Notes: generated by a model from the letters alone, not told the origin. 64,000 bases of DNA from Ceratopteris richardii (GCA_020310875.1 CM035408.1:147917407-147981406), one strand, 5' to 3'; counted from the stretch's first letter, positions 50,631 to 61,195 are shown. Numbers and translations: made by a program.

Positions 50631-52198
50631 ATAGAACCACCCTTAGGGCAGAACCACCCCAAGGTGTAGGAGCTGGAATACACTCAGTAAAACCCACTTT
50701 TCCCATCATAATTCAATCCCCAAAGCTAGGCAAAAGAGTGAGACCAATCCAATTGGCCAAATGTATGCGAAATCATTATGATGACACAGGAGAGCCCTAT
50801 GAACACGTTGCAAAATAGAAGTAGGTGTTGCGAGCGGAGCAAGTGGATGACTTTTTTATGCAATATGAATCCTTTGGGCTAACCCTAATGGGAATAGCCT
50901 TAACTTGGTTTCAATCCTTGGATCCAAATTGCTTTGGCCATATTGAATAATTCTTCCAAGAATTCATTGGGGAATTCACTAAGTGAGGGATCAAGCACAA
51001 TTTGTCATCCTTAATACATAGTTTCGAACAAGCTCCTAATGAGACAGTAAAAAATGCAGCACGAAGATTTAATCAATATGTAGGCTGATGCCCCATGACA
51101 GAGAGACCACAAAGGAGCAACCAGAACTCTTCCTTGAGAGTGCCAATGTTAGGAAGTTTCACACTTTGCGGTGGAGATCATCCATCTCATGTCTACATCA
51201 GAGAAGGATTAGGGTTATCACAACCTTACCCTTACAATAGACAACCAACTCAGGAGCCTAACATATACTCTTATAGTGAGTAGATGTACGTCAACTACAA
51301 CACCAAAAACTATCCAATGAATAGACAACCACGACCGTTTGTACCACCCCAATGTAGACCATACGGGTACCCTCCTAGAGAACAAGGCAGAGAAGTTCCT
51401 AGGTATAATCCATGTCCACGACCATGAGGAGCAACTAGACCGTATGAACATGGAGGATATAGCCAACCTCAACCTATACCAGGACAACAACCACCCCACC
51501 CACTAACTCTGATACAAGGGCATAACATCACAATACAAGTTGTTTGTCTTGAGTGTGGCAAAGAGAAGCTCCTGAAAGATTGTCTCGGACATCCCTCTAG
51601 TGCACCAAAGGTTATACCCATTAATGTAGTAGGCTTAGTAGGGGATTCAAGTTCCAGTAGCGATAATGTGGCTCCTATACATGCAGTTATTAGGGCACAA
51701 GCCTTACAACAAGCTAAACCAGCTGAGCAATCAAAGCCAAGTGAGTCAGGAGAGCCTAGTAAGAGAAAAACAAGAACATGGAAGGATACTAGAGAGAAGG
51801 CCAATTGTAAGTGGACCAAAAAGTTATCCGAACTAGAAGAAAGTTTGAAAGATGCAAAAACAAAAATTAAGAGGACATTGCCTCTCAAAACCCCTTGCAT
51901 GTCAAAACTCCATCCACACCACCTCATCCCCAACCTCATCCTCACCCACCAACCATTGTAAATAGATCACAACCAGGGTCTATTCTTGCAGATCCAACCC
52001 CAGAACACTTGGACATGATGTTCAAGGCATACCAGCCTCGACTTCAAGAAGGGCCAACACCTGTGAACCTAGACAGGAGCTACCTTAGAGCAGATTTAGA
52101 GATTGAACGAACAAAAATGTGCATAAAAATGCTGGAACTAGCTCAAGCTATGTTTGAGGCCAATCAATTGTTCAATTAGACAAATGCTATTACACCGG

Positions 52199-52909
52199 TG
52201 TCACTTGTCAGGGGAGCACTAGATTGTGCTCTCTGACTACAGTAGACAAGATTTCCAAAATACACTTATGATTACAAGAACACCCACGTAGGGAAAATGA
52301 TACAAGAATATGTGACTGATACAAGATGTCCCACAACCCGGGACCAATAGGTATGGAAAACTGGACTAGAGATGATACAGGAGATCCCACAACCCGAGAT
52401 CGTGAGTATGAGACAAGATATCTGGATTACAAGAACTCCCTTCTGGGAGATGAACTGGATACACGAAAGAACTCTACAGGATCTCATACTACGAGATTAC
52501 AAGGGGACAAGATAGGATGTCCAAGAACTAGACTAGAACAAGGAACAAGACAAGAACTAGAACTGGAACTTGAAGAGTACTTGGCGGCCACGACTCCTTG
52601 AGCTCCCAAGAATGGTATTGGCAAGACTGATTATGAATGTGGCCAACCCCTCCTTATATAGGTTTTCCAAGGGCGGTTCTAGGGCGGTTACGAATTGATG
52701 ATGTCATCAATGATGTCATCAATGATGTCGTCAATGATGTCATCAATTTGTAGCATGGTCTCTGGATGTTAGAATCAAGCAAGAAGACAGTCAATCTTAG
52801 GGTTTTGGCACGTTCCGAACACAATGGAAGCATTAGTTTCCCCAAATTCTGAACCAATCATGAGATACAGGATTCACATGGAATCTGAGAGTTTCCTTTG
52901 TCCATGACA
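52199..52909 (-). repeat. Chromovirus I 3' LTR
   Basis: 711 bp with inverted ends TGTCA...TGACA, directly behind the polypurine tract. On the minus strand CTATATAAGG (52661-52652) is the TATA box. A 12-bp tandem repeat lies 37-85 bp upstream of it. Confidence 0.85.
52698..52745 (-). repeat. Four 12-bp tandem repeats upstream of the LTR TATA box
   Basis: ATGATGTCATCA is repeated four times without gaps (third unit ATGATGTCGTCA). The core TGATGTCA is one base from the bZIP site TGACGTCA. Position upstream of the minus-strand TATA box suggests an enhancer. Confidence 0.85.
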
Positions 52910-53548
52910 TTACCTCCCCCTCAAGCGACGAGTTCCACGAGGAGCGGTCACGTTCTCTGGTCTCGGCTTCATTGGATTTTTCTTATGGAATTCTCGAACC
53001 TTGATTGGTGCTCTTTGAAGGTTTTCTGCAGGTTCCCAAGTACGATCACTCATGTCATACCCTTTCCAATGAATAAGGTACTCTAATCTTCCTCGAGATA
53101 TTCTCGAATCTAGGACACGCTCGACTTCAAATTCTTCATGATCATCAATCTCGATAGGTGGTGAAGGACTAGGTCTCTCCCCCATCAATGGTGAAATCTG
53201 ATATGGTTCCAACATGGATACATGGAAAACTGGATGTATTCTCATGGTACTTGGTAGCTGGAGCTTGAAGGTGACTAGATTAATCTTGGCCACGATGGTA
53301 AATGGACCAAATCTTTGATGCTCTAACTTTGCACAAGGCCTTGAAGTTTGCAAATTGTTTCTGAGTAACCATACTTTGTCCCCAATTTGATACGATGGAT
53401 TTTGGACATGATGTTGATCTGCATAGTACTTATATTGTTGTTGAGCTTTATGGATCTCTTCCTTGAGTTCTTTGTGAATGTCCATCAGGTACTGGGCCTT
53501 GTCTCTTGCAGCTGGGTTCTTGATATGATTTGAGAGTTGTATATCCAT
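52910..53548 (-). CDS. Chromovirus I integrase C-terminal part and chromodomain (fossil element)
   Basis: 212 residues. About 45-120 form the integrase C-terminal GPF/Y-type region ([17 protein letters not shown]). About 136-190 form a chromodomain ([30 protein letters not shown]) with the aromatic residues used to hold methylated histone tails. In this family the chromodomain steers integration to methylated H3 chromatin. The end is basic (RGTRRLRGR). Confidence 0.88.
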   Translation of the reverse strand: MDIQLSNHIKNPAARDKAQYLMDIHKELKEEIHKAQQQYKYYADQHHVQNPSYQIGDKVWLLRNNLQTSRPCAKLEHQRFGPFTIVAKINLVTFKLQLPSTMRIHPVFHVSMLEPYQISPLMGERPSPSPPIEIDDHEEFEVERVLDSRISRGRLEYLIHWKGYDMSDRTWEPAENLQRAPIKVREFHKKNPMKPRPENVTAPRGTRRLRGR

Positions 53549-54486
53549 CCTTGGATGTTATCCATAGTTTGCAAAGAAGGGAGTTTGCTTAGTAGATGCA
53601 TGAACACTATTGTTATAGGCAAACTCTGCAAAGGGTAACAACTCAAACCAATCATTTTGGTGATAGTTGCTAGTGCAATGGAGATATTGCTCTAGGACTT
53701 GATTCACCCGTTCTGTTTGTCCATCAGTCTGTGGATGATTTGCTGTAGATAGTTTAACTTGAACACCAATGAGCTTGCAAAGACTGTTCCAAAAGCTGGA
53801 TATGAACTGTGGACCTCGATCACTGACAATATCATGAGGCAATCCATGAAGCCTAAAGATGTATCTGAGAAAGAGTCTAGCAGTGGCTGCACCTGTGATT
53901 GTCTTTGTAGTTGGAATGAAGTGTGCCATCTTTGTGAATCTACCGACAATAACAAGAATGGAATCATACTTATCTGACTTTGGTAGATCTGTGATGAAAT
54001 CCATAGATAATAAAGCCCATGGCCTTTTTGGAATAGGTAAAGGTTGCAAGAGGCCATGAGGCTTATGTCGTGGTACCTTAGATCTATTGCAAATGTCACA
54101 TGTTCGGATATATTCTTTTACTTCCTTCCACATTTGAGGCCACCAAAAATCCCTAGATATGAGTTCTATTGTTTTATTTACTCCAAAATGTCCTGCTGCA
54201 CGGTTGTCATGACGTTGTTGAAGTACTTGGATCCTGGGATTTCTTGGAGGGACATATAATAGGTTCTTATAGAATAGCAACCCGTCCTTTTCCTGGAATT
54301 CATTTACTTCTTGGATTTTTCCTTCTTGAGTTTTTTGCTATGATTCAAGGCTGAATCTTCAGGATGGGTTGAAGAGATAGCTGCTAACTGGAGATGCTTA
54401 GGCTTGAGTAATACACTCTCTTGTTGATCAAAAGCCTCTTCACCCTTCTTTGGTCCAAGGTAAGATCTTCTTGACAAGGCATCTGA

Positions 54487-55488
54487 CTAACACTGTTGCC
54501 GTCCTGGATGATATGTGATGACAAAGTCGAACCTGGATAAAAAGTTACTCCATCGAGATTGCCTTCTGTTGAGGATGCGGGTGGTCATAAAATACTCTAG
54601 GTTCTTGTGATCTGTATAGACGATAACTTTATGAGCTGCTCCTTCTAGATGGTGATGCCAAGTATCAAATGCGTCCACTATGGCAAGAAGTTCTTTATCA
54701 TGAATTTCATAATTAATTTTTGGAGGAGAAAATTTCCTTGAATTATATGCAACTGGATGTAGGTGTCCATCATCTCCATATTGTGAGAGAATGGCCCCTA
54801 GGGCAAAGTCTGATGCATCTGTGTCTAGGAAGAAGGGCTTGGTAGAATCAGGATGAACTAGAATTGGAGCAGTAGTGAATGCTGATTTCAAGTTCTGAAA
54901 TGCTTTTTCTGCTTCTTCGGTCCATGAGAATTTGGAGTTCCCTGTAAGCTTGGTAAGAGGTGTCACTATCTTGGAGTAATCTTTGATGAATATTCTATAG
55001 AAGTTGGCAAAACCTAGAAAACATTGTACATCTCGAACACATGAAGGTGGTTGCCAATCAAGGATTGTCTGAATCTTCTTAGGGTCCATAAAAATTCCTT
55101 TATCTGATACAATGTACCCTAAAAATTCCACTTCTGTCTTATGGAAAGAGCACTTCTCCAATTTCGCATATAATCCTTTTTCTCTTAGTTTCTCTAGGAC
55201 TATCTTTACATGACATTCATGATCCTCAAGATTTTTGGAGAATATCAAGATATCATCAAGGTATATTACACCAAAATCATCTAAATATTCTCGAAAGATA
55301 TCATTCATCATATGTTGGAAGAGAGCTGGAGCATTTGTAAGACTGAATGGCATAACTACATATTCAAAATGCCCATACCTTGTTCGGAATGTTGTCTTCC
55401 ATTCGTCTCCCTCTCTGATCCTGACAAGATTGTAAGCTCCTCGAAGATCAATTTTCGTGAAGAATTTTGCTTTTCCAAGGTGTTCCAA
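54487..55488 (-). CDS. Chromovirus I reverse transcriptase and RNase H (fossil element)
   Basis: 333 residues. The reverse transcriptase palm starts with FFTKIDLRGAYNLVRI (about residue 10), then VVMPFSLTNAPALFQHMMND and the active site YLDDILIFS. The thumb and connection follow (FLGFANFYRIFIKDYSKI, about 160). RNase H starts near 215 (PFFLDTDASDFALGAILSQ) and includes HDKELLAI and VYTDHKNLEYF. Confidence 0.92.
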   Translation of the reverse strand: MEHLGKAKFFTKIDLRGAYNLVRIREGDEWKTTFRTRYGHFEYVVMPFSLTNAPALFQHMMNDIFREYLDDFGVIYLDDILIFSKNLEDHECHVKIVLEKLREKGLYAKLEKCSFHKTEVEFLGYIVSDKGIFMDPKKIQTILDWQPPSCVRDVQCFLGFANFYRIFIKDYSKIVTPLTKLTGNSKFSWTEEAEKAFQNLKSAFTTAPILVHPDSTKPFFLDTDASDFALGAILSQYGDDGHLHPVAYNSRKFSPPKINYEIHDKELLAIVDAFDTWHHHLEGAAHKVIVYTDHKNLEYFMTTRILNRRQSRWSNFLSRFDFVITYHPGRQQC

Positions 55489-56955
55489 GAGCTCTGATAT
55501 GAGTGGTAGAGGGTATCTGTTTTTTATAGTGACTGTTCAATCCACGATAGTCTACACACATCCGAAGAGTTCCATCCTTCTTCTTTACAAATAGAATAGG
55601 AGCTCTTGCTGGAGACTTCGAGTGTTTGATAAACCCCTTTGCTAGATTCTCATCAATGTTCTTGCGTAGTTCTGTAAGTTCTTCTGGGTATAGTCTGTAG
55701 ATTGGTCTAAAGGGTGGTTGTGCTCCCTCTTGAAGATCTATGGGGCAATCGTAAGGTCTATGCTCTGGGAGGATATCTGCATTCTTCTTTTCAAAAACAT
55801 CTTCAAAGCCTTTGTACTGATTGGGTAGCTGTACTGGATCATCTTTCTTGGATTCTTGAGCTGGTATGGCATAGATCATATATGTAGGTTCCTTCCTTAC
55901 TGCATGTATGAAGGCTTTGGCTCCGACATATGTTGGGTTCTTCTCGATATCTCGACGGGTGATTTTATTCTTTTCCCAATTAATGTCTGGATTATGCTTC
56001 TTTAACCAGGGCATTCCAATGATAACTAGATGTACTGGGCTCGATATTACATTGAAACATATATGGGATTCATGGTCACCAAGGTGTACTCTTAATGGCG
56101 TGGTTTCCATGGTTATATTCCCAGATGCTAGAGCTCGTCCATCTACTACTTCAGCTACTACTGGTTTGTTCTTCCGAAGTACAGGAATTCCATGTTTCTT
56201 AACCAATCCTTCATCAATGAAACATGAGGAGGCTCTTGAATCTACTAGGGCTATAAGGGAAAGGGTCTTCTTGGGCATGATTAACTTGACAGGTGCAAGA
56301 CATGTTTCTATGGGTCTAGCTAGAATTATGAGACCCTTTCTTATATCATGGTCCGGCTGTAGGGTCTCTTTTACAACTGGACTTCCTCGTTTCCCTGCTC
56401 TACAAGGGTGGCTGCGACTCTGGAGTTTGTTCTCTTGTTTGGACAATTAATTGCAATATGTCCAGGGTTTCCACAGTAGAGACATAACTTATTAACTCTC
56501 CTTCTCTGTTTCTCTTCTAGTGTTAAAGGCTGAAACCTAGTTACATCTATTTTCATAGGTTCAGGCATGGACTCATCTTTAGTAGTCGGTTGGAAAGGTT
56601 TCCACTGGCGAGGTCTTCCTTGTACTTGTTTTTCTTGTTTCCTTTCAAAAAGTCGGTTATCACATTGAATAGCTTGCATGATATAATCATTCAATGTTTT
56701 AACCTCTCGCATCGTGAGCAACAGGTCCTTCACATCATCTCTTAAACCCCATCTGAATTGGCTTACGAAATAATCTTCATGCCAAGTGAGATCACATATC
56801 AACTGCCTAAATTCAGATGCATAGGTAGAGGCAGGGCGGTTACCTTGACATAGCTTCCGAAGTTTTGTTTCAGCTACTCGACTTGTCCTATAAAAATGTC
56901 TTTGCATGGTCCTAGAAGGATCTAACAGTGATTCCAAAGGAGCTTGGATTACATC

Positions 56956-57816
56956 GAATACCCCTAGTAGAGGGAGTTGCACCTGCAAGAAGTAGGCCAT
57001 ATCGACTCAATCCAAAATATGCAGAGGAAGTAAAACTCGAAATCACAAAACTTGAGGAAGCAGGTATTATTGTTCCAGTATAACATTCAAGGTGGCTTTC
57101 ATCTATGGTTATTGTACCCAAGAAAGATAGCAAAAAAATAAGAATATGCATCGATTTTCGTGCTTTAAATAAGGTAACTGTTCAAGATGGCTTCCCTCAA
57201 CCTTTCACAGAACAAGTATTAGAAGAAGTAGCCGGTCACACTTTGTACAGTTTTCTTGATGGTTTCAGTGGCTACACGCATGGCTTTTGGGCTGCGAAAT
57301 GCACCTGCCTCATTTAATAGAACAATGTATTTGATACTGGGGAAATGGTTGACAACTTTTCTGCACATTTTTATGGATGACTTTTCAGTGTTCTCAGGCA
57401 CAGATAGAATAGCAGTAGTCCAAGATTTTCATGATCACTTGGAAAATTTGAAGGAAATCTTTGAGCAGTGTCTCAAAACAGGTTTGAAGTTGAATCCTGC
57501 TAAATGTCATTTTTTGGTCACTAAAGGCACTCTCCTTGGTCACATCATGTCTGCAAATGGGATAACTATAGATCCAGCAAAGATCACTGCTATCCTTTCC
57601 ATGCCCATTCCACGGACTCCTAAGGAAGTACAAAGCTTTTTAGGCCATGCAGGCTACCATAGGAGATTTATACGGATGTATTCAAAAATAGCTAAGCCTC
57701 TGTCAAGGCTTAGAAGTAAGAAGATTCCTTTCTCTTGGAGTCCTGAGGTTGAAAATGCATTTTGTGAACTAAAATTGAGACTATGTACTGCTCCACTCTT
57801 AACTATGTACGGATGA
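56956..57816 (+). mobile_element. Gypsy fragment J: reverse transcriptase to RNase H start
   Basis: Fossil on the plus strand. It reads IPLVEGVAPARSRPYRLNPK at the left, then VIVPKKDSKKIRICIDFRAL, FMDDFSVFSG (about 57370) and FLGHAGYHRRFIRMYSKIAK (about 57640), and ends as RNase H starts. Orientation and order would suit it being the pol of gypsy H on the far side of chromovirus I, but this is inference. Few breaks. The left boundary is good to about 20 bp. Confidence 0.8.
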
Positions 57817-57830
57817 TGATGAATTCAGGG

Positions 57831-57900
57831 ACGACCGATGCAAGCGATGAGGGACGTCCGGGCATTTAGGGATGACTCTTATCGCTTGGATTGGTCGTGT
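57831..57900 (+). repeat. Hairpin repeat copy 1
   Basis: A ~70-bp inverted repeat: left arm ACGACCGATGCAAGCGAT, right arm ATCGCTTGGATTGGTCGTGT, and a ~30-bp middle that is itself partly self-complementary. First of six copies. It starts 14 bp after the end of gypsy fragment J. Confidence 0.88.
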
Positions 57901-58016
57901 CTCTTACAGTGGAACGAGTCATTGATTATAGCTTTCCAATTACCTTTTTCTTAGTGATAATTGAGTATTTTGCATTGTAAGATATATTTGATTGATATTT
58001 GATGATAAATTTAAAG

Positions 58017-58086
58017 ACAACCGATGCAAGCGATCAGGGACATCCGGGCGTTTCCGGATGACTGCTATCGCTTGCATCGGTCGTGC
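58017..58086 (+). repeat. Hairpin repeat copy 2
   Basis: Arms ACAACCGATGCAAGCGAT and ATCGCTTGCATCGGTCGTGC; middle with ATCCGG...CCGGAT pairing. It starts 186 bp after copy 1. The downstream word AGTGGAA-GAGTCATTGAT follows both copies at the same 77-bp distance, so copies 1 and 2 belong to a diverged direct duplication. It lies 143 bp upstream of the H3-like start codon. Confidence 0.9.
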
Positions 58087-58093
58087 CTCTGAT

Positions 58094-58182
58094 AGTGGAA
58101 AGAGTCATTGATCATAGCTTTTTGAGAGTAAGTTTTGACAGTGGAAAGAGTCATTGATCATAGCTTTTTGAGAGTAAGTTTC
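58094..58182 (+). repeat. 46-bp tandem duplication
   Basis: AGTGGAAAGAGTCATTGATC and the following 26 bases occur at 58094 and again at 58140, almost identical. A diverged third copy is at 57908. This is the immediate upstream region of the H3-Ulp1 gene, so it may affect its promoter or 5' UTR. Confidence 0.85.
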
Positions 58183-58228
58183 CACTTTTCCTAATTCCTT
58201 GCCTAAAGACTCTGATTTTGTGTAGAGT

Positions 58229-59991
58229 ATGGCTAGAACCAAAAAGACAACAAGGAAGTTGTACCCTGAGGGTCAGGACCAAAATGCCTAGGGGGAAAAT
58301 GTCCAAGAGCAAAATTCCCAGAAGGTTCAAGCCAATGTGCCAGACAAGCCTTCAAAAAAAAGGGTCAAGTACCATGTAAAGTCCTTGAGGGAAATTAGAA
58401 GAGCTCAAAAGTCTGTGCGATTGTTGATCCCAAGACTTCCATTTATGAGAGTTGTCAAGCAGATCTCAGCCAACCTCTGTTCTTTGATGAAGACCTCATC
58501 CTTTGTCAATGTGAGGTGGCAAACTCAAGCATGCTATGCCTGCAAGAAGCTGCAGAGGACTTTGCTATTGATTTTATGAATGATGCCTACTTATGTGCTG
58601 CTCATTCTCATAGGGTAACACTAATGGCAAAGGATTATGTTATTGTTTCAAGAATAAGATATAAATTTGATAAAGCTCTGGTTCCTATTGATCACCACGA
58701 TAAAAAATTCTTCGATATTTTAAATATACCTCCAACTCGAGCACCCAAAACAATAGTTGTCATTGAAGAGATCAACGGTCAAGTCACTCATGATCATGAA
58801 ACTAGAACTGCAACAAATAGTGAGGAGGAGAGGAAAAAGCAGGGATTATTTACAGAGGAAAGTGTCATCTTAACCCGGATTCAAAAGTTACAGAAAGCAA
58901 ATAAAGAGCTCCTCAAGAAAGGAGATGGGCAGGTAATAGTTAATGTTGCAATGCCATGGCAAAATGAATTGTTTCTTGACATTAGACCTGAAGACAACAA
59001 AATGTTGAGGGAGCTTCATGTTGAAATATCAGATAGTGTGGTCAACATTTCACTCAGGTATATCTAGAGGCCTTAAAATGCTTTTATTTTGCATAATTTC
59101 CTAGTTCCTTGACTACATTTTTATTTCTTGATTTGTAGGGTTCTTCTTCAACAATGTGAGGAAGCGGTTCAAAGAAAAGTATTTATTTTAGATCCTCTGG
59201 TGACACACTGTTTTTTGCATAAACATGGAGATGCCGAGTCCTTTCTACAGGATTTTACAGAAGAGGTAGACTGTGTTATTTACCCATATATTGAAAAGTA
59301 AGTATTCATCTTCATTTTGGAAACATATTTGTTTCATTTAAGCAAGTATATTTACATGCAACTCATTGACAGGGGCCATTGGAGTTTGATTATTGTGGGC
59401 TTCAATGCATATCAAGCTCTTTTCCTCAATTCTCTTCCATCACAGCATGGGAATTGCAAAGTGTAAGTTACTATACATTTTGTTGTTCTCTATTTCAAAG
59501 CCATGCCATCCATTCTGATTTTCACTTTACAATGCAGTGCTGCAAAGCTTCTCAAGATGCATATTGATCAGAATTTTCCTGGAATTGCTAAAATGAATGA
59601 ACAAAAGCAATTTGGATACAGCCAAATTCATGTGCCATTGCAGAGAGACTCAACATCATGTGGCTGGAGAGTGATTGCAAATGCTGTAAGATTCTTGGAA
59701 AGAAGGTTCTACAGTCCTGAATTGAATTTATCAGACTACCCAGATGCATGGATCATCTTGATCAGAGAGAGAGCAATAAATAGTATCATGAAACATGCAA
59801 TTTGCCCACATGATCCAGACTCACCTCCACCCCCTCCACCTCATAAAAAACAGTCTGAAGATAAAAAGAAAGGGCTTCCTCTTCACTCACCATTAAAGCA
59901 TGGGAACAACAAAAAGAGTCAAGCTGAAAGCTCCAAAAAGGGACAGAAGCAACAGAGAAAGCAGGGCTCCAAAAAGGATAGAAACGATTAA
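58229..59991 (+). pseudogene. Histone H3/CENH3-like domain joined to Ulp1/C48 protease-like domain, four exons
   Basis: ATG 58229 starts MARTKKTTRKLYPEG, matching the H3 tail ARTKQTARK (R2, T3, K4, R8 and K9 kept). KSLREIRRAQKS and LLIPRLPFMRVVKQI (codons 51-79) match the H3 alphaN/alpha1 region almost in register. In a second frame, LCLQEAAEDF, AYLCAAHSHRVTLMAKD and RIRYKF match H3 alpha2-alpha3; LQEAAEDF and RVTLM-KD are closer to plant CENH3. Codon 21 is TAG, and the frame changes near 58480 between alpha1 and alpha2, so the 5' part looks inactivated, or the true start or splicing differs. Exons: 58229-59057, 59139-59297, 59373-59462, 59538-59991, all with GT-AG borders (two GTAAGT donors). 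A fusion of these two folds is not one I recognise. Confidence 0.75.
58480..59991 (+). CDS. Open part of the H3-Ulp1 gene: H3 alpha2-3 region, linker, Ulp1-like protease
   Basis: The frame is open from about 58480 through three introns (59058-59138, 59298-59372, 59463-59537) to TAA at 59989. Parts: H3-like alpha2/alpha3 to about 58665; a charged linker with EEERKKQG and a short helical KLQKANKELLKK; then a Ulp1/C48-type domain. FILDPLV and FTEEVDCVIYPYIE lie in exon 2. The catalytic His is in GHWSLIIV (exon 3), followed by LFLNSL, where family members usually have Asp in the D-S-L position. VPLQRDSTSCGW (exon 4) holds the oxyanion Gln and catalytic Cys. The C-terminus is proline-rich then lysine-rich (KKGQKQQRKQGSKKDRND), nuclear-signal-like. 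Ulp1 proteases mature or remove SUMO. Activity is uncertain because of the Asn. Confidence 0.72.
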
Positions 59992-60314
59992 ATCATTTTT
60001 GAGTCTTAGATTGAAATCAACTGTAAAACCAACCAAGGTTGGAAGATTTATTTATGTACAAATTGTATGTACTTATGCCAATCTTCATATGGAAGATGGT
60101 CACTGTAACCATATTTATTTGCCTTTACAATATTTATATGTTTGAGAAATATACAGTTGTATTGAACCTCTTGAGAGTTAAACAAAAGTTCATTGCATGG
60201 TCCAATTAAATTTGTTCATTGTCACAAATATGAATTCATTGTGGGTTTCTTACTTCATTCCTGTTGGAAAGTTTAAATTGGAGAAGATACAGAAGGACAT
60301 AAAGAATTAAGAGG
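59992..60314. other. No gene seen; 3' flank of the H3-Ulp1 gene
   Basis: AT-rich, with no further frame recognised. Probably 3' UTR and spacer; the canonical AATAAA was not found by eye. Confidence 0.5.
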
Positions 60315-60384
60315 ACACGACCGATACAAGCGATACGGGGAATCAGAGAATTTTGGATTGCCCCTATCGCTTGCATCGGTCATA
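60315..60384 (+). repeat. Hairpin repeat copy 3
   Basis: Arms ACACGACCGATACAAGCGAT and ATCGCTTGCATCGGTCATAT; middle with GGGGAATC...GATTGCCCC pairing. Same orientation as the other copies. It lies 323 bp after the Ulp1 stop codon. Confidence 0.9.
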
Positions 60385-60463
60385 TTATCCATGTCATCGC
60401 TGTTGCTAGTTGTTTTTATACTCGTGAGTCAAATCTTTACGCAGCTCTCGCGGTAGGTTGCTA

Positions 60464-60533
60464 ACACGACCGATCTAAGTGATAAGGGCCATCCGACAAT
60501 TTCAGATTGCACTAGTCGCTTGCATCGGTCGTC
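60464..60533 (+). repeat. Hairpin repeat copy 4
   Basis: Arms ACACGACCGATCTAAGTGAT and GTCGCTTGCATCGGTCGTCT; middle with ATCCGACAATTTCAGAT. It starts 149 bp after copy 3, forming the second pair. Confidence 0.88.
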
Positions 60534-61195
60534 TTCACTTATCTCTTCTCCTGTGTTTTATTCCTTAAGACATGCTCTTCTAATATTGAAATACCAAACC
60601 TTGGATTGGAATTTGCACCAGGTTCTCCACACTCTCTTATATTACTTGTTATGTGTACCATGATAATTTCTCTTGCATTACTTGAGGACAGAAAAGTTGG
60701 ATAGAATCAAATTATTTAACTGAGACTAATGTGCACCTTTGATAGACTATAATTATTAAATTGAAATTAGATATTGAATTCTAGATCTCTTGTTCATCTA
60801 GAATTAACTTATGCAAGTTCATGTATAATTATTTCTTAGTTGGAACCTCATCAGATTGTTAAGATTAAACAAATAAATGCCAATATGAGTTTAGATGAAG
60901 GGGGATAATTGAAGTCATCAATTCACTCCTGCAAAAAAAATCAATGGAAATATGAAATTAAGGACCTAAAAAATATCTAAGGATGTCTTGGTTTATATTA
61001 TTATCATTATACAATAAGAACCTCATCAAAATCTTGAAAGTAAATTTAAAAATGCAAATATGACTATAGACATTTAAAATTAATAATTTAACACACATTG
61101 TTTGTAACCATCCTACAAATAAAATTCAATGGAAGTATCAATAGAAGCTTCTATTAGATGAAGATACATTATGTAAGAATGTCAGGGTTAACTTG
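60534..61195. other. No gene seen
   Basis: AT-rich intergenic sequence between hairpin pair 2 and the 3' end of gene L. No element ends, RNA genes or coding frames recognised. Confidence 0.5.

Larger units (their letters stand above)
47709..52198 (+). mobile_element. Gypsy H: Ty3/gypsy element, LTR, leader and gag
   Basis: Fossil. The LTR is about 47709-48325, with TATAAAAAGG at 48098-48107. The primer site TTTGGTGCCCTTGTTGGGA at 48326-48344 is of the TGGCGCC type used by Tat/Athila gypsies. The leader (48345-49799) carries an unusual repeat array. Gag runs from 49800, with the capsid-type domain (TLMGIALTWFQSLDP) near 50880-50925 and a knuckle-like CLECGKEKLLKDC near 51550. Pol is cut off by chromovirus I and may resume as the fragment at 56.96 kb. 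Several breaks. Confidence 0.78.
52199..56955 (-). mobile_element. Chromovirus I: Ty3/gypsy with chromodomain, Tcn1-like wording
   Basis: Fossil on the minus strand, well preserved. Gag about 56950-56400 with knuckle CLYCGNPGHIAINCP; protease about 56300-55950; reverse transcriptase and RNase H about 55750-54490; integrase 54280-53558 (zinc region WWPQMWKEVKEYIRTC, core FITDLP, and HPQTDGQTERVNQVLEQYL); chromodomain about 53145-52980. The polypurine tract is 52921-52911 and the 3' LTR 52199-52909. The 5' LTR and gag start are not present. About three breaks. It lies within gypsy sequence of the opposite orientation. Confidence 0.9.

Noticed and set aside
51469-51945. 158-codon minus-strand frame
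   Set aside because: It is a shadow of the gypsy H gag tail, which is on the plus strand with knuckle-like and lysine-rich segments.
58479-58515. A tiny intron explaining the frame change in the H3-like part
   Set aside because: GT...AG borders exist, but 37 nt is shorter than known plant introns and the join does not restore the needed frame.
58229-58690. An ordinary working histone H3 gene
   Set aside because: The tail beyond K9 and most fold residues diverge, there is a stop at codon 21 and a frame change, and the unit continues into a protease domain.
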